Source: Plotosus lineatus (Eukaryota > Chordata > Actinopteri > Siluriformes > Plotosidae). From it: 64,000 nucleotides of DNA. The notes beneath the pieces were generated by a model. That model made no database searches. It saw only the letters and a list, made by a program, of their open reading frames with translations, and was not told where the DNA came from. The stretch lies in assembly GCA_024760905.1 (NCBI GenBank), contig CM045729.1, forward strand, positions 3,322,163 through 3,386,162, given 5' to 3'. The translations under genes were made by a program, and so were the position numbers. Numbering within the stretch: the first letter of the stretch is position 1; each line of letters opens with the position of its first letter. Below, one piece after another: positions 23,121-64,000 of this stretch.

Positions 23121-24670
23121 CAAGTCCACAAAAAATGAGCATATTGTGATAAAGTTCATTATTTTCTGTAATGTACTGATAAAAATTAAACTTTCATATA
23201 TTTTAGACTCATTGCACACCAACTGAAATATTTCAGGTCTTTTATTGTTTTAATTCTGATGATTTTGGCATACAGCTCATGAAAACCCAAAATTCCTATC
23301 TCAAAAAATTAGCACATTTCATCCGACCAATAAAAAAAAGTATTTTTAATACAAAAAAAGTCAACCTTCAAATAATTATGTTGAGTTCTGCACTCAATAC
23401 TTGGTCGGGAATCCTTTTGCAGAAATGGCTGCTTCAATGCGGCGTGGCATGGAGACAATCAGCCTGTGGCACTGCTGAGGTGTTACGGAGGCCCAGGATG
23501 ATCCGATAGCGGCCTTAAGCTCATCCACAGTGTTGGGTCTGGTGTCTCTCAACTTTCTCTTCACAATATCCCACAGATTCTCTATGGGCTTCAGGTCAGG
23601 AGAGTCGGCAGGCCAATTGAGCCCAGTAATACCATGGTCAGTAAACCATTTAGCAGTGGTTTTGGCACTGTGAGCAGGTGCCAGGTCGTGCTGAAAAATG
23701 AAATCTTCATCTCCATAAAGCTTTTCAGCAGATGGAAGCATGAAGTGCTCCAAAATCTCCTGATAGCTAGCTGCATTGACCCCGCCCTTGATAAAACACT
23801 GGACCAACACCAGCAGCTGACATGGCACCCCAGACCATCACTGACTGTGGGTACTTGACACTGGACTTCAGGCATTTTGGCATGTCCTTGTCCCCAGTCT
23901 TCCTCCAGACTCTGGCACCGTGATTTCCGAATGACATGCAAAATTTGCTTTCAGCCGAAAAAAGTACTTTGGACCACTGAGCAACAGTCCAGTGCTGCTT
24001 CTCTGGAGCCCAGGTCAGCCGCTTCTGCCGCTGTTTCTGCTTCAAAAGTGGCTTGACCTGGGAATGGGGCACCTGTACCCCAGTTCACTGCTTCCACACG
24101 TCCCCCAATGTCTGCAATCGGCCCTTCTCCACAATCTTCCTCAGGGTCCGGTCACCTCTTCTGGTTGTGCAGCGTTTTCTGCCACACTTTTTCCTTCCCA
24201 CAGACGTCCCACTGAGGTGGCTTGATAGAGCACTCTGGGAACAGCCTATTCGCTCAGAGATTTCTTTCTGTGTCTTACCCTCTTGCTTGAGGGTGTCAAT
24301 GATGTCCTTCTGGACAGCAGTCAGGTCGGCAGTCTTACCCATGATTGTGGTTTTGAGTAATGAACCAGGCTGGGAGTTTTTAAAAGCCTCAGGAATCTTT
24401 TGCAGGTGTTTAGAGTTAATTGGTTGATTCAGATGATTAGGTTAATAGCTCGTTTACACTACCTGAACATCATATGCTCATTTTTTGAGATAGGAATTTT
24501 GGGTTTTCATGAGCTGTATGCCAAAATCATCAGAATTAAAACAATAAAAGACCTGAAATATTTCAGTTGGTGTGCAATGAATCTAAAATATATGAAAGTT
24601 TAATTTTTATCAGTACATTACAGAAAATAATGAACTTTATCACAATATGATAATTTTTTGAGAAGTACTA
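23121..24670 (-). mobile_element. Tc1-like element, copy A, full length but inactive
   Basis: 1.55 kb with inverted ends of about 210 bp, each holding two copies of a 'ctcaaaaaattagcatat'-type direct repeat (an IR/DR arrangement as in other fish Tc1 elements). The other copies in the window are 35025-38118, 58907-60390 and 60400-61676. Confidence 0.9.
23394..24342 (-). pseudogene. Tc1 transposase (DD34E), copy A, broken
   Basis: Starts MGKTADLTAVQKDIIDTLK (helix-turn-helix region), continues through SERIGCSQSAL. An approximately 60-bp deletion after GDVWKQ near 24085 shifts the frame. The catalytic part keeps FQHDLAPAHSAK (second Asp) and PDLKPIENLWD (Glu), but the first Asp box reads FSAESKF where the sister copy at 60377-60772 has FSDESKF. 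A further frame change lies near 23800. It ends PRRIEAAISAKGFPTKY at 23394. Confidence 0.9.
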
Positions 24671-25187
24671 GTATTCTCAGAGAGTGCAGACCTCCACCAA
24701 AGTAGTGCAATCTGTCAACTTTTAAATCCAGGTTTTACATCAGAAGTACACTAGGGGGAGACATTTTTAATGATCTACTGTATTAGTAAAATAATTTGCC
24801 TGACAACACAATGTTAATAAATCCTTTGAAACACTCCAGGATCCAAACCATGCCAAAATATCCAATCAGAAGAAAAAAAAAGATGGAGGTAATAGTTGTC
24901 CCTCTTGAGGGTTACAGTAATGAGAACAAACGCTTGAATTGTTCTATTAATATTTTTATTAATTTATTTAATACATAAATCTCTTAAACAATGACCTGTT
25001 TAAACGTCATCGACCTCACCGGGGCAGCAGGAGCTGCTTGGAGCCCTCACTGTGACCTACACAGTGTTACTACCTCAGTGAGCTCGCTAGCAAAAATGAT
25101 TTCAGTAGAAAACAAGCCATCCGAAAGAAAAGTATTATATTATATCTTTAGTACCAGACCCAGGTCTCAATCCCATATCCGAGTGAC

Positions 25188-25190
<3 letters not shown>
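24671..25190. other. Intergenic sequence downstream of dars1
   Basis: AT-rich, a 9-bp A run near 24872, no recognised gene or repeat. Confidence 0.4.
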
Positions 25191-25193
<3 letters not shown>

Positions 25194-25230
<37 letters not shown>

Positions 25231-25401
25231 AAAATTTACCTGGACAGTTTATTTGATACAAAGTTATTAAGCTGTGTCCCAAATCACATACTACTGTAAT
25301 AAAGTGTGTTCGTTATCCCTTCACCAGTCACAATTGGCCTCGACTGCTCTTCAGTATTAAATATTTAAAAATTAGCTGATTTTTATTTATTACTATTAAT
25401 A

Positions 25402-25441
<40 letters not shown>
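25194..25441. repeat. (GT)n tracts 3' of dars1
   Basis: GT runs at 25194-25227 and 25405-25441, the second inside the probable dars1 3' UTR. Confidence 0.9.
25382..25391 (-). terminator. dars1: Possible dars1 poly(A) signal
   Basis: Two overlapping AATAAA words on the sense strand about 100 bp past the stop codon. Confidence 0.4.
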
Positions 25442-25445
<4 letters not shown>

Positions 25446-25491
25446 TTTGTTTGAGAGAGCGAGGTCGGCTTGGGAACACCACTTTCATCCT

Positions 25492-63887
<38,396 letters not shown>

Positions 63888-64000
63888 CTGACACAAGCAC
63901 ACACACCCCATATACTTCATTTCTCAGATCCATAAGCAATATCACATCAAGACAACAAAATAAATGTGGAATAAACAGGTGTGTGTGAGAGTGTACTACT

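Overview
This is animal nuclear DNA, and the evidence points to a ray-finned fish. Two intron-rich host genes lie on the minus strand in a background of long CA/GT and GA microsatellites. The repeats are typical teleost families: RTE-type LINEs, Tc1/mariner elements with long double-repeat ends, hAT and pogo miniature elements, and tRNA-derived SINEs. A SINE ending in a 'taaatg' motif beside a 'ttacatttacggcattt' core suggests an otophysan (catfish-like) fish; that last step is inference.

Host genes. (1) 18102 to 6324, minus strand: a complete 11-exon lifeguard-family gene, most like tmbim1, encoding 297 residues. All its introns begin GT and end AG, and one exon is only 38 bp. (2) 63887 to 25492, minus strand: exons 2 to 16 of cytosolic aspartyl-tRNA synthetase (dars1). 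They encode 479 residues in an unbroken frame, ending in the expected C-terminus; exon 1 lies beyond 64000. Both genes look functional. They are transcribed in the same direction and separated by about 7.4 kb.

Layout. 1-6300 is downstream of tmbim1: a decayed CR1/L2-group LINE split by a full RTE-like LINE (with target-site duplication), followed by half of a second RTE family. 6324-18102 is tmbim1, with SINEs, rearranged RTE, hAT debris and a second RTE-like fragment in intron 5, and a 2-kb GAGT-type array in intron 1. 18.1-25.5 kb is intergenic and holds a miniature DNA transposon, a reverse-transcriptase scrap, several SINEs and a damaged Tc1 copy. 25.5-63.9 kb is dars1. Its introns hold a near full-length RTE, a solo LTR, minisatellites, a Tc1 element whose transposase is replaced by captured DNA, several miniature transposons, a mariner fragment, a pogo transposase fragment, a 1-kb GT-rich tract, and two Tc1 copies joined as an inverted pair.

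Most unusual points: the Tc1 element at 35025-38118 carrying about 2.5 kb of foreign DNA, including a 0.7-kb inverted copy of sequence from 20.2-20.9 kb; the palindromic Tc1 pair at 58907-61676; a SINE whose body looks assembled from both ends of the resident RTE LINE; and a 119-bp near-perfect foldback at 34481-34599. I found no clearly new protein-coding system.
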